From: Cyclaneusma minus
Lineage: Eukaryota > Ascomycota > Leotiomycetes > Marthamycetales > Marthamycetaceae
Assembly (NCBI GenBank): GCA_037179335.1
Contig: JAKZHN010000019.1
Coordinates: 186,001 to 250,000, forward strand
DNA: 64,000 nucleotides
Direction of reading: 5' to 3'
Under the pieces are notes generated by a model, which had not been told where the DNA came from, made no database searches, and saw only the letters and a list, made by a program, of their open reading frames with translations. The number at the start of each line of letters is the position of its first letter. Positions within the stretch are counted from its first letter, which is position 1. Both the position numbers and the translations under genes were made by a program. This document shows, one piece after another, positions 11,367 to 23,387 of this stretch.

Positions 11367-14300
11367 TCACGGCGCAGGGTCCGATTGACTGCGTTCCGGT
11401 TGAGGAGCGCTCGACCGGCCATTCGCGCCAGGAACCAGCGTCGCCGTCGACTGCTCCGCGGCAGGCGGAAACGTCGGTCTCTGGTTCAGAGTCGGAGAGT
11501 GTTCCGGCTCTTCATGAATAGTAGCGAATTTCTTCAGCACCTGTTTCAGTGCTGGTCTGCGAATCGGCTTGCTCACGAACCAATCCATGCCCGAGTCGTA
11601 GCATTCCTTGACATTGGATTCTTCGGAGAAGGCGGTTAGGGCCACAATGGGTGCTTTGTAGCCCATTTCGCGGATGAGGCGGGTGCTTTGGAGGCCGTCG
11701 AGATTGGGCATCTGTGTGGATGTTTAGTGATGGTGAAGAGGAGGAATAGGGGAAAGACGGACCTGGACGTCCATGAAAATTAGGTTGAACACTATGCCTT
11801 GCTCCATGGAAACTTTCACCATGTCAAAGGCTTCTTGGCCGTCTTTTGCGACGACCACGTCGTAGATGTCTTCTAGCTTCAACATTCTGATTCTATGTTA
11901 GTCTGCGACGCTTGGAGATGGAACTGGACTGCTTACCGAAGAACAACCTCTTGATTCACCAGATTATCCTCTGCAACAAGCACGCGCACCTTGCTGCCAT
12001 CGTCTCTGTTGGCGGCAATACGTTCGATCGCCGCCAGCTGCTCACCCTTCGATGTAGAAGTAGACGCGGATGCAGCCGTTGGCGGTGTCGCGAAGAAAGG
12101 CTGACTGAGCCCGACAAGTCTCGGTTGAGGATCCGTGTCGAAGGTAACCGGAGCGGTGCCGGTTATGGGAATTGTGCCTGGAGGAGTTTCCGCACGTCGA
12201 ACCATGTTGATATCACGACCCTCTAAAGAAGGCGCGGCGCTGACTGATCGAGACACAGGATTGCTGTCGCTGACCTGAGAGGAAGCCTTCTCCTTGACAA
12301 ACTTGAGGGGAATCTTCATGTTGAATGTTGTCCCCACGCCCACAGTGCTTTCTAGCTGGATGTTGCCTCCCATCAGCGTAGCAAGTTGACTGCAGATGCT
12401 CAGACCTAGGCCAGTACCGCCGTATTTCTTGCTTAATCCCAGATCTGCTTGCACGAATGGCTCGAAAACGCTCTGTTGGAAGCTCTCGGGAATTCCTGGT
12501 CCTGTGTCCTCGACTTCAAATTGGAACAGCAGCGTCCTCGCATTTGACGGTGGAGGAGTTGGCGACCGCTCTCGAAGTTGAACGTGGGGTGTCGCCTTTG
12601 GATCCATAGGATTGATTAAAAGTGCAGTACCCGCCGGCTTGACGGCAGTTGCAGAGGCTCGCTTTGAGTCTTGCGAACCGTCAGAATTAGAACCCAGGCG
12701 GTGTCTCCCCCGTGAGGATCGTTGCTGCGATTGGGAATAGCGAGCCGAGCTGGTTCTTGAATTCGTCGAGTCCTGGCGGCTATCGGCGGCCTCGCTCTTC
12801 TCCATCTCCCCCAGGCATTTAATTCTGACTTGGACCTTGCCCCCGGCAGGAGTGAATTTCAAAGAATTGCTAACAAGGTTGATGAGAACCTGCAAGATTC
12901 TATGCTGGTCTCCCCATAGGCACATATCCTTCATTCTTCCAGTGCCCGTCGGACCAAGTAGCGGTAGCGGGAACGAGTGCGCGCCGTCTCTCACAGCGCT
13001 TAAGTTGGGACTTGGTTGGCCACTCCTGTTGAGGACGGTCGGCAGGTTGTCCTTGGGCTCAGTGTCTGTCATCGGCATATACTTCACGTCGAAACTGATC
13101 TTGCCGTCCCGTGCCTGCTTGTCGAATATGGTGGTGACTTGTGATTTGATGTCGTCCAGACGAAATTCTCTTTCCTCCAGACTGATTTGTTGCATTTGGT
13201 TCCGAGAGAACGTCAGTAGATCATTGAGGAGATGGAGCAGTAAGTCTCCTGACTTGTATACTATCGACAGAGACTTCTTGATCTTCGGCAGGTCATCCTC
13301 TCCCATGCACACGGCACACATCCCAAGAATCCCATTGAGAGGCGTTTTCAGCTCTGGAGACCTGTGTTAGCGGAGCCATCAATTCTCCAGGTTGGTCAAA
13401 CTTACCGTGAGAGATGTTCGCTATGAATAATGTTTTGCTCTCATTTGCAGCTTCCGCGGCCTTCTTACTGATCTCTAATTCTCTTGTCCTTTCAGCGACC
13501 CGGGCTTCCAGACTGGAATACTGAAGTACCAATTCTTCAGACATCTCATTGAAAGTCGCCGTAAGTTCTGTCAACTCATCCGTTATCCAATGCTTTGTCT
13601 CCGGGACCTTTCCAGGAATTTTGAAGACTCTTCGTCGGTTGTCCTCTTCCCGCTGGGATCTCGTCTTCTTTTTAACCTTGCCTCCTATCTTTTTCATCCG
13701 TACCATGAAGCCCTTATTCTTCTTCTCACGACTGGAGGAAGCCATCCCGCCTTCTTCGATGTCGTCCTCGTTATCCGGATCCTCTGGATTATTTGGCATG
13801 CGTGTGGAATCAGAGAAGGCACTGCCAGATGAAGGAGTGTATCCCGGAGGTTGAACCGTCTTACCAGCAGCGTCTCGAAGAGCACGAATGGGCCGGACAC
13901 TACAGTGGGCCACGGGTACTATCACAAGTAGTATGAAGCCAAGAGTGCCGAATACACAGGCAAGCAGGATGTGTCTCAGCTCAACAATTGGTGACCAGGC
14001 TTCGCTATGCGCCAGCTCGATGACCAACACCCAGTTGACGATGGTAGTTTGGGGTATCGCATAACCGACAGATACACTCATATTCTGTTCATTATGGGTA
14101 GACAAGCTGCTGCTCGAGTTGCTTGGGGCGGGATTTGTGTTGTAGTATGCATCAAGAACCGCAGGGTATTCAGCAAGTTCCCAGGCTGGTCCTCCACCGA
14201 TGGTCATTGAATGTTCCGAGTGCCTGTCAGTTTGGCCTGGAATCGGGACAGGTGGGAAAACGAAATTCATTAAAGTGGTCTCTAGAAGAGATTTATCCGC

Positions 14301-15334
14301 CTGGTAGGTGGCGTTGGTGGGTTTGTCTCCTGTGGGAAAGCGGTTTTGCGGTTGACTAGGCCCAATAAGAAGCGTAACACCGGTGTCTCCGAGTCCTTCT
14401 TTGGAAGTAATGGTCGAGAAAATCGCAGCTGCATCTGCCACCACCGTCAAGTATCCAAGAACCTCAGTTTGGTTACTACCGTAGAGAATCGGCAGTGTAA
14501 GGGAGACCATAGCGAATGTCTCGTTGACTTGCAAAGGTCCAAGGAGAAGAGACGACGTTGCACCCAAAGTCTTGGTTGGAAACGCGTACACTGTGGTTGC
14601 GTTGATTGAAGGGTCCATGAGATCCGGATGGTCATTCTTCACATACGTGAGATTGGGATATAGCTTGGGTGGGTAGCCTATGCCGGGATCCCCTAGGAGT
14701 ACAGTCGTCCCGTTGTCATATGTGTAAGGGAGATTTATCCGTGGGAGTGATGACGCCGTCACGTTGAGTAGTCCGGCCGTATTCCCAGTTTGGTTCCTCG
14801 GAAAGATGATAGCTTGGAGGAGTTGCGAGCTGGAGCCAATGCTGGACATGGCATTTTGCAGATCCTGTGCGGGTGCCACCCAGTCACTTGCAGACGTGTT
14901 GCCCTTGTAGAAGTCTATCAACGCTTGCTGTATCAAGATTCGCGTGACGATGGTACCGCATATCGAGTCCAGGAGGACAATGTTGGCGGCGACTTGAGCA
15001 GCTTTCAAAGAAGCAGCAAGTGCCAGTTCTTTCGACCTGAGGACTCTCTGTCAGCTTGAAGATGTCAAGGTAGGACAGAAAAAGCTACAAAGATGATGAT
15101 AGAAGATGTCTTTGGTCAATCAAGCAACGCTGAGAACATTCGCTAAAGGTATACATACGTGATCCCAGTGACGAAGTTGTACTCGTTAATCCACTAATGC
15201 TCAACGATTAGCGGCCGTTCAAGCCATCCTACACTAGAAGTGAATCCTACCACTGCGACGGAGATGACAGCCAGTCCAACCAGACAACCCAGGACCACCA
15301 GAAATGCAAGCTGTTCTCGGATAGGGATCCTCAT
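11367..15334 (-). CDS. sln1: Sln1-type hybrid histidine kinase (osmosensor)
   Basis: Six exons by my splice reading: 15334-15251, 15193-15159, 15036-13406, 13353-11937, 11886-11763 and 11711-11367. Together they give 3,636 nt, 1,211 aa, with phase kept at every junction. The protein starts MRIPIREQLAFL with membrane segment 1 (about 9-28). An extracellular sensor region with several N-glycosylation sequons follows, then membrane segment 2 (about 395-417). Next come a linker and coiled coil and the H-box LFIANISHELKTPLNG, with phospho-His 583 split by an intron. The ATPase has N-box NLVSNSLKFTPAGG, G1 EDTGPGIP and G2 GTGLGLSI. The receiver domain has EDN (1045-1047), phospho-Asp 1095 in FMDVQMP and Lys in SKPI. 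In yeast, Sln1 passes phosphate to Ypd1 and Ssk1 to hold the HOG MAP-kinase pathway off; the same role is inferred. Length and order match fungal Sln1/TcsB proteins. Confidence 0.93.
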
Positions 15335-16797
15335 CTTGAGGGCTACTGAGAGTCGAAGTTCTCATGAGCCAACAGTCAGAACCGGCGCATAGGATCTCGA
15401 TGTCGGAACGAAGGCAAGGGGCGATCAAATTATCGTAGCCAGCCCATCTGCAGAGAATTTCCGATGCGTATTTCCAACAGAGGTTTCCGCGCAAGGCCGT
15501 GGTGCCATGCAAGTCCAGCAGAACGGTGACCAGTATCCGCCGCAACGGTTCTCCAGGCATTTAACGGGCTCAGTGCATGGCGGGTAAGGGCAGATAGGCG
15601 GAGCCAGAGTGCGTTGACTGAAGAATTGGCAACGAGTTGCGGTGGGACGAGGAACGAAGTAAGGCTCTCAGCCACCGGCGGAAATGCAGTGTTGGACAAA
15701 GATTGCTCGAGGTTCGACCGGATGCCAATGGCGCCGAGCACACAGCGCACGAGGAAGCGACAGTAAACGGGCAAGAGCGAGACAGTGCAAAGTACGTTTG
15801 GAGAGCGAAGGTTTGTTTGAGTGTTGATACAATGTGGACTTGAGCTGGAGCACTCGTTGAACAACTGCGATGGAGCGCTGCTCGTGGGATGGTGGTAGGC
15901 GAGCCACTTCAATTTGAGAATTCGGAGGAGGCTGCAGGGACTCGTTGGTATCTCCAGCTGGGGTCCGGAGGTGCAGCCGTCTAGCAGTCAAGGGGGGAAT
16001 TCAGGCACTGGCCGAGGTCTCAGACTGTCACTTCAACGAAGCTGACCCCTTGGTACAATTGCAGAGAGTCGAATAGGCCGAGATATTCAGTCGAGACGAA
16101 GAGAGACATCAGCTGGAGAACCCCCGCGCCAAAAAGATGCGACATGGACCGATCACCGAGTGGGACCCTCCTCTCTTGGGAAAAAGGCTGGGGTGGGGGT
16201 ACGGCAAAGAGCCTTCATGCAACCATCAGACTATCAGTGCGAAAGAACATAAGGTCCAGGAAAATCAGGCTATGCAAACGAAGACATGGAAGCAGAAATA
16301 ACGAAATGGTATACAACTCAATCAGAGACAGACCTACCCGTCGTCCCACTCAAATTGGATCATTTGGATGAATTGTGTGTACATGTAGCTTCCAGACGGT
16401 TGCGCGAAGTCCTTCGCGTTCTAGACGCGCCGACGCGGCCGCGTGGTGGGTCAGCCTCGCAGGGCAATTGTCACTTTCCCGCTATTTCCGCTATCGAGAT
16501 TCGGGAAGCTCGATGTTCGCGGAAGCCAAGGCCATCCCGGCCTGTCAGAAGCCGTCAGGTAAGTAGTCCACCGGAGCAAAACTCCACTCGGTTTATTTCA
16601 AAAGCTGAAACACAAGTCAAGTGCTATACCGGCAACCGGGACATCTGAACATACCTGGGAGGCAAGGAAGAACGCCATGCTGAACCTGCTGCGGAGGAAT
16701 GTGGATGCCCAAATATCTGCGATCGGCGATCGGATCACGCTTCAATGCGCCATCGAAAGCGGGAAGCCTCAATTGGGACGGGTCGCTGGATCTCGTG
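15335..16797. other. Intergenic, upstream of sln1
   Basis: Presumed long 5' UTR and promoter of the kinase gene. Several open frames of 60-160 codons exist on both strands but overlap each other and have no recognisable domains or splice structure. No other feature seen. Confidence 0.5.
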
Positions 16798-16806
16798 GTC
16801 TGCGAG

Positions 16807-17367
16807 GGATAACAATCCCCATATACCAGTGCCTAATGAATTAGGCAGCCGCTATTCAAATTTGTATGGCAAAGGTTTTGGACCAGTTTTTAAGCCATTT
16901 AAGTCGGATTTTACGCTATTTTAATCAATTCCAAGCTATTTTAATTGCAATTTGGCCTTTGCGCAGCTTTAGCTTTTAGCTTCAGCTTGAGCTTTAGCTT
17001 TAGCTTTAGCTCCAGCAGCTTTAGCGTATGTATATTAAAATTTGGAAAAGGCAGCCTGGCATGCGTTATGGCAATGGTAAGGGCGAGGGCGAGGGTGAGG
17101 CTTTCTGGCATGCGCTGCAGCGCGTGCAAAGCTGGAGCTGGTAATTGAAGCTGAAAAAGCTGCTAAAGCTTGCGCCGGAGGGCTGGAGCCCTTTGCTAAA
17201 GCTGGAGCATGGTGGTGGTGGCTGCGATGTTTGACTTTGCTGCGGAGATATGCTCTAAGTGGCTCGTTTAATGCGGGATTGGGCTGGGTGGTGCGGCTGC
17301 CTGATGCGTTAGGCACTGGTGTATGGGGATTGGTTTGGTGGTGTATGGCCCATGGGGATTGTTATCC
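16807..17367. mobile_element. Short non-autonomous TIR element (MITE-like)
   Basis: 561 bp bounded by inverted termini GGATAACAATCCCCAT. The inverted homology continues inward for about 46 bp (ACCAGTGCCTAA..AGGCAGCCGC on both sides). The right terminus carries about 20 extra bases, with a partial duplicate of AATCCCCAT. Each end has a small inner palindrome of GCCTAA..TTAGGC type. The element is flanked by an exact 9-bp direct repeat GTCTGCGAG (16798-16806 and 17368-17376). The interior encodes no transposase. A 9-bp duplication fits Mutator-like elements; 8 bp plus a chance match would fit hAT. The superfamily is left open. Confidence 0.85.
16966..17027. repeat. Degenerate (GCTTTA)n hexamer run
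   Basis: About ten imperfect tandem copies of AGCTTT/GCTTTA inside the TIR element. They create artificial Leu-Lys repeat frames on the minus strand. Simple-sequence expansion, not coding. Confidence 0.7.
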
Positions 17368-17376
17368 GTCTGCGAG

Positions 17377-17703
17377 CAGTTCAGTTTCTCATGAGTCATG
17401 ATATAAATATACTATGTCTATAAACTATGCGTCATTATAATTTATAAAAGAGATGTCTCGTATATCCCATTATAAGGGTATCCAAGGTAGCTATGTAAAT
17501 TCTCAATGCTACTTCCCAAAAAACGCCAAATAGATGCAAAGAACAAAAGAAAAAAGAACCCGAAGAAGAGAAGAGAAAGACGCAGATCCCGCTTGTACCC
17601 AATCTCCAGCCCTCCAACCCACCACTCCCTACCATTCCATCCCACCCCCTATCATCCCATGCCACTTCCAACCACCCCACCCACCTCCTTCTCATCCACC
17701 CAC
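17377..17703. other. Short intergenic between TIR element and MFS gene
   Basis: Likely 3' UTR of the minus-strand transporter gene. It contains a purine-rich tract at about 17,520-17,580. No gene seen. Confidence 0.5.
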
Positions 17704-19735
17704 CTAAGCACTAGGACTATGCTTACTCATCTTCCTCAACCTCTCCCCATACCAAAAAAACAACACCGGCACCGGCGCCAACGCCGCACACAAAAACCCC
17801 AACAAGCTCATCGCCCACGGCAATCCCAAATTATGAATCATCCCCGTCGCAAACAGCGGAAACCCCGCTCCCGCCAGACTCCTCAGCACCGTATTCCCCG
17901 CAATCGCACTATTCGCATGCCACATGTAAACATCCACCAAATACGTCAACATCTGCAAGAAAATCATCAAGATACCACAGCCAATCGCGACACCGGCGAG
18001 GACTGAAGGAACCCAGTTTATGCTAGGGTCGGAGGTCCAGGCGAACCAGAAGAGTCCGGCGGGGAGAATGACGGCGCCGATCATGGCGGGGGGCAAGCGT
18101 TCTTCGGGGATGGCGCGGCCGTGTTTGTGGAAGTTGCGCGTGTAGCGCGTGCGGGTCATGTAGACGATGATGAGGCAGCCGACGAGAACGCCGACGAGAA
18201 TGGAGATGAAGGGTAAAGCGCCGACACCTTGGTTCCAGCCGCGTTGTTCTTGGAATGCTATTGGATAGGCTTCGAAAGTGAGATAAATCAAACCATAGAT
18301 GAGTGCCATGTAAGCAGTAACAGCCAGCAAGATTGGTTCTTGAAACAGCATTTGGAAAGGGCGCATGAGGTAGACGGACACGATGCGGTGGAAATCGACG
18401 GGGGTTTCGTCGGCTTTGGCGTGGATGGCCCAGTTTTTGGTTTCGTGACGCAGCTTAGCAGCGCGGTTTTGGAGGAGTGTGGCGTGGGCGGTTTCGGGGA
18501 TGAATAAGATTCCTAGGGTGCCGAAGAAGGCGCCCATGATTGCGGTCATGTAGGCAGTCCAGCGCCAGCCTAGATAACTTTGTGTGATGAAGCCTCCCAT
18601 GACGGGACCGGCGACGGGGCCCATGAAGGTAGCTGCTGCGAAGACGGCGACAGCGTAGCCACGCTGGATGGGAGAAAACATGTCGGCCAGTGCTCCTGCT
18701 ACGATGGCGAGAGGAGCACTGCCGAAGACACCGCCGAAGAAGCGGCAGAGGACGATGGTGTAGAAGTTTTGAGCGACGGCGACGGGAATTTGAAAGATGA
18801 TGAAGATGATGTATCCGGCGAAGATGGGTTTCTTGCGGCCGAAGAGTTCAGACATGGGGCCCCAACATATAGGGCCTACGGCGAATCCTAGAACGAAAAA
18901 ACTTGTGCCCAGCGTGGCTACCTCGGTCGAGACATCGTATAATTCTGCGACGGCAAGGGTAGCTGTTGAAAAGACACTTGAAGCGAAAGTACTGCAAGAA
19001 AGTCAGTATTTTCTGCCATGCCATGAAATTGGATGACTATGAGGAAACTTACACCATGAAAGTCAGCATGCCCATCAGTACAGTAATTCGCCATTTCTTG
19101 CTCGTGGCGAAGTTCTGGGGGTTCTCAAGATCGTTCGGTCCGTCCCATTCGACGAGGTTTGGATCCTTACTTTTTGGCCGTGGCTTTTCGGGCATAGGTA
19201 GCGGTTCTTCTGGTAGTCGAAAGCTCTGGCGCTTTTTCTGAGGCGGGACGCTGCGAGAGCGTTCACCGCGCTCGACATCTTTGCCACGATAGGAGCTGCG
19301 AGCTCGTGGACGGCGCTCTCGGCGTGAGATGAGACCACTGAAGGCATGTCCATATGCCAAGGCCACTTCGGCCGTCACGTCTCCAGGGAGGTTGAATATA
19401 AGCTGTTCTTGGTGTCAGCGATGTGCATTTGCAGATGTTGGGCCGGAGATACATACGTTTTCTGCTGCTTTGGCTACTGCCTCGGACTCAGACTCATCAT
19501 CCTCTCCATCATAATCACCCTCGCCTGCTTCCAAGTCATCGCGTCTGTAGGAGGATCTTTCGAAATCAATGATGTTGTAGGATTGTAAGTGATCGAGCGA
19601 CGGCATTGGCGGAATGTCGTCCTCTGCCTTCGCCTTGATATTCTCATAGCTCGTGCTAGCAGAAGGGGCACGAGAAGGGACGTGTGTTCGTTCAGTGTCT
19701 GTCGAAGCACGCGCTGCAGCCATTGGGTGAGGCAT
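17704..19735 (-). CDS. DHA1-family MFS multidrug/polyamine-type transporter
   Basis: Three exons (19735-19457, 19402-19053, 18991-17704), 638 aa, phases consistent. I chose the ATG at 19735 (MPHPMAAARAS) because the open frame upstream lacks plausible protein character. A hydrophilic, acidic and Ser-rich N-terminal tail of nearly 200 residues precedes the first membrane helix. The tail ends in the DPNLVEWDGPNDLENPQNF signature common to fungal DHA1 carriers. GPMSELFGRKKP (about 255-265) is the conserved loop between helices 2 and 3. The rest reads as the remaining helices with a central cytoplasmic loop (about 365-400). The family expels drugs, polyamines or other small molecules by proton antiport at the plasma membrane. 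The substrate cannot be told from sequence. Confidence 0.88.
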
Positions 19736-22700
19736 TGCAGTATAGGAGTGAGATGAAACAGAAACGAAGGACCTGGACTTGAACCGAATCAAGCAATGCC
19801 TCGAGGAACAAACTATGAAATCTTGTACCTGAGGCTGTACTGTGGACAGGCTGGGTATACTTAACAGCAGAAGGGGAGTAGCATAATATATCCAGACAGA
19901 TACGGTCTCCGGCCACGAGAGCCTTCCGAGCACAAAGAGTCAACCGTCTGTCAACGGTCTTATCACCACTATCCCCGATGAAATGGCCCGAAAATGCGGA
20001 GACTCGACATAATCAAGCTGGTAGAAAGGATGCACTCGTAGGGCACGAAAGATGACGGAATCCGCAGCCTGCAGCAGCGAAGGTAAAAGTTCAGCCCTGG
20101 AGTCTTGGCCACACGCCTTTCCGAAGCCCATGTGGTTACCGGAGGTCAACGAAGGAAACGAAACAAGCAGATTGCGGGACAGGAAAAGGGACCGACAAAT
20201 GAAAAGCACGCTTCCTTACGACATATCCGGGATCTCTCTTCCTCGTGGCCTTGAAACACGGAGATCTGAACTCCATGGAGGAGGGGCTGAATGGGTTCCT
20301 ATAGGCTACCAGCTATCTCGTACCCAGCGACATGTAGTGAGATGGCATTGCGAAGACCGAATTGATTATCGACGAGGCTGCCGCCAGGGTCTCTCGCGCC
20401 TCGGCATTATAATAAACGCGGAGTCCGAGGCAGAGAGCGGAATGGGAGGGAGGACGGGCTGAGGCGAGGTGGGTAGCGAACTGGGTAGCGAGCTGGGAAG
20501 TGAATCCTTCAAAACGCCACGCGCATGCCGTAAAAATGCTTCCGTAGTAATAAACAACACCTATCGCCCTCACGACTAGAGTCGCTCGACAAGACAGTCA
20601 AGGTCGCGCTTTTCGACCACCAACTTGGCTCGTCCGGAGAGCTTCATGGCAGTAGTTCTGTCATCGGCCGTGAACTGTTGTCTCGTGCGCTTTAAGGTTT
20701 GCGCATCGATTTTCTTTGACTGTCTCGCGCGGACTAGCGCGTCTGGGCGCCCTCTGTGTAACACAATCTGGCAGGAGCGACGGCGCAGTGCAAGTGCAAC
20801 TGTTCAGCTTGCTGCTGTAAGCTGTCGCGAAAGGCCTTTTCTTTTTATCTCCGTCGGTCGCTCCATGGACATGTTTGACGAGTCGTTATGTCGGCGTTTT
20901 GGCCAAACCATCCACGTGTTTCCAATTTGCTTTCTGGGTCCTGGCTTCTGCCTTTCGTGTTCGCATTTCGCGACATCGCCATTTCGCGTCTGTGTTTTGT
21001 CAGCATTGTCACGTGCTACCATCTTCTCACGTGCTGCTGTCTGGCTTTTCGACTTCTGTGTCATTGGGGGCAGAATTGTTTTGTATTATTATTAGCTGTT
21101 CTCCGGGCCCGACGTAATGATAATCTCTTGTGGCCTGCCACACGCCGGAGCCCCTGAACGCAATTGAATGCCTTCCTGAATTGCCCTCCCCAAGTCATTG
21201 AGAATGTGCCGAGTTTTCTGGAACAACCTTGATCTTTTGGAGTACTCCAAACCACTTTTGAGTTTGACTTCCTCCGCGTGCCTTTCTTTACCATCTTTGT
21301 CTGGCCGTGCTCTGTCAATTACTCTGACTCTGCCCGTGATTCCTGCCGTCCGCTTCATGGAATGCTGTCAGTTTCTCCGACTCTGCCCATGACTTCTGCG
21401 GCCTGCTACAATGCTACCAATTGCTCCCAGCCGATTGCTCTCACTTCTGAACTTCCGCCAGAAGAAAGTGAGCCGTCATCTGGCTTCCTGGACCTCTCCT
21501 TCCTCGCTGGGTTTTGTCTGGTGATGCCTGGAGGCTGCTGAGCCACTAGGAGGGAGCAATTGGCGCTAGCGGTTGACAGTTTTGGCGTAGCCGTTTCGCG
21601 GTCGACCAATTTGGCATCAGGGGTGTGACGTGTGATCTGCAGAGCCGCTCAACGTGCCTGTTTCCCTGTCTGTTTCTCTGGAAGGTTCACAGCGCATGTC
21701 TGTCAGGTTGAGGGGCCGCGATGTTTGCCGAGCTGGTGGTGCCGATGGTGGTCCATAGCCGCGCAAAGACATGTAGAGCTCAGAATCAATCCCTTCTGCC
21801 TCTGCAGGGCCATGAACACATCACTCAAAGGCTTCATTGTGGTTCCTTGATGCCACTCCTTGATGCTGCTTGTCGTGCAAGGCTGTGCGGCTGGTGGTCG
21901 CGGCTCACCCTCGCGGCTCATGCCTGTGGCTCGTGGTTCCGGCGCTGCTGGTTTGTGACACTGCCGGCAGTTCCTTCAGAGCAGCTTCCTTCAGAGCAGC
22001 TTCCCTCAATGAAGAGTGCAGCAGATTCTGGAGTTCTGCTCCGCGTCCACTCCTGCTATGTTGGAAAGGCAGGGCGACGGATGCTGGACTGTCCGGGACG
22101 CTGGTCTCGTCTCATCTGAAGTCATGGGGCTCTGGCTGGTCCTCCATGCTTTGCGGGGTGGTGGTCTGATAGGCTGTCCTCCCAACGTGCCTCTGGTGAA
22201 GATGTATTTGGAATGAATAGATGGGTTCATGCCCCTGATTATGGATATCGTCAAGGCCTCGAGGATCTTGGGAGGGCATAAGGGGGCATGTGGTCTGATG
22301 TGATCTCCTCACCTGGCCGGCCCCCCTCGATCCCTCCTGTCCGCCCTCTTTCAGAAGGCAGCAATAGACCACCGGTGCCTGCCCGGTGCCTACCCTCGCC
22401 GTCGCTTTGAGTACGGCGGCCTGCCAAGATGCCAAAGTTTGTTTACCGAAGGAGCGGGGCCGCTGTTTGGCTGCTCGAACCACGCTAGTGGCCTGCACTT
22501 CGAGGCGGCTCGCGAAGCAATACTTAAGCGGCCTCCACGTCCTGCTTCCTCCATCTCCTCCTCTCTTTTCCACAGAAATCCCATGATCGCAAGACAACGA
22601 TCAAGATCTCAAGACACAACAATCAGAACTCAAGGTGAGTCCCAAACACACCATGATCCGAAACACCCACACACTCTCCAGTCCGGCCCCTCTCACAAGG

Positions 22701-23387
22701 TCGAACCTTCGTAAGCTTCAGCGTTCATTGCTCGTGAGACCCACAGTCTCGCGAACAGTGTCCGTCTCCGCTCTCTCAACGGAAGCAGAGTTCGTCGCCT
22801 TGGTGAGCTTTACTCCAACTTCCCAGGAGCTCAGCACCCTGGCTACAGCCACAATCCGTGCCCGCGCACCTACGGTGTGTCAAGATTGAATTCAGTTGAC
22901 CGTGACCAGTGCGAACTCCTGCAACCACAACACACCATCAAGATCATCAGTAAGTGATCATCAACCCCCCTGCCCATCTGCTTGAACTTCTCTATCGTGC
23001 AGCCCGCTTGGCCTTGACCTGGCTCGGTGAAGCTGAGCGTCGGCGTCCAAGGCAATCCTTGGTCGCCGGCTGGCTTCATCTCCAGGTGACTGGCAGATTT
23101 CAGTTGTCGGAGTACACTGGTAATCGTCGTCGATGGGCTTCCTGGACCATGGAAGCTTCGTCGGGGTCGATCACCATGTGTGCTCATGGCCCTGCAGTCT
23201 GCACGTTCCGGCATCGGCACTCTCGTGCATCCGCCTCTCCAACTGAGCCTCACTCGCTCAGCACTCTCTTCTCTGACTTCTTCACTTTGCCTTGCAAGCC
23301 CGTCTTCCCCGCATTCATCCCCCAACTATCTCTCAAGTACTCCAGCTAACACACATCTCCAACCCTCCAGACAAACCAGTTGTCAAC
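19736..23387. other. Gene-poor divergent intergenic region
   Basis: Lies between two divergently transcribed genes. The left part holds the 5' UTR and promoter of the transporter. The right part (about 22,540-23,387) is pyrimidine-rich and has GTGAGT/GTAAGT and CAG sites compatible with 5' UTR introns of the zinc-knuckle gene. The middle (20,570-21,610) has a series of short charged minus-strand frames that might be a decayed gene but share no recognisable domain. No tRNA or mobile element was identified. Confidence 0.45.

Noticed and set aside
16286..16648. 120-codon plus-strand frame upstream of sln1
   Set aside because: Overlaps other frames of similar length, with Arg/Ser-rich content typical of chance translation.
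20576..21609. Series of charged minus-strand frames that might be exons of one gene
   Set aside because: No consistent splice sites joining them and no domain resemblance. Kept only as a possible decayed gene.
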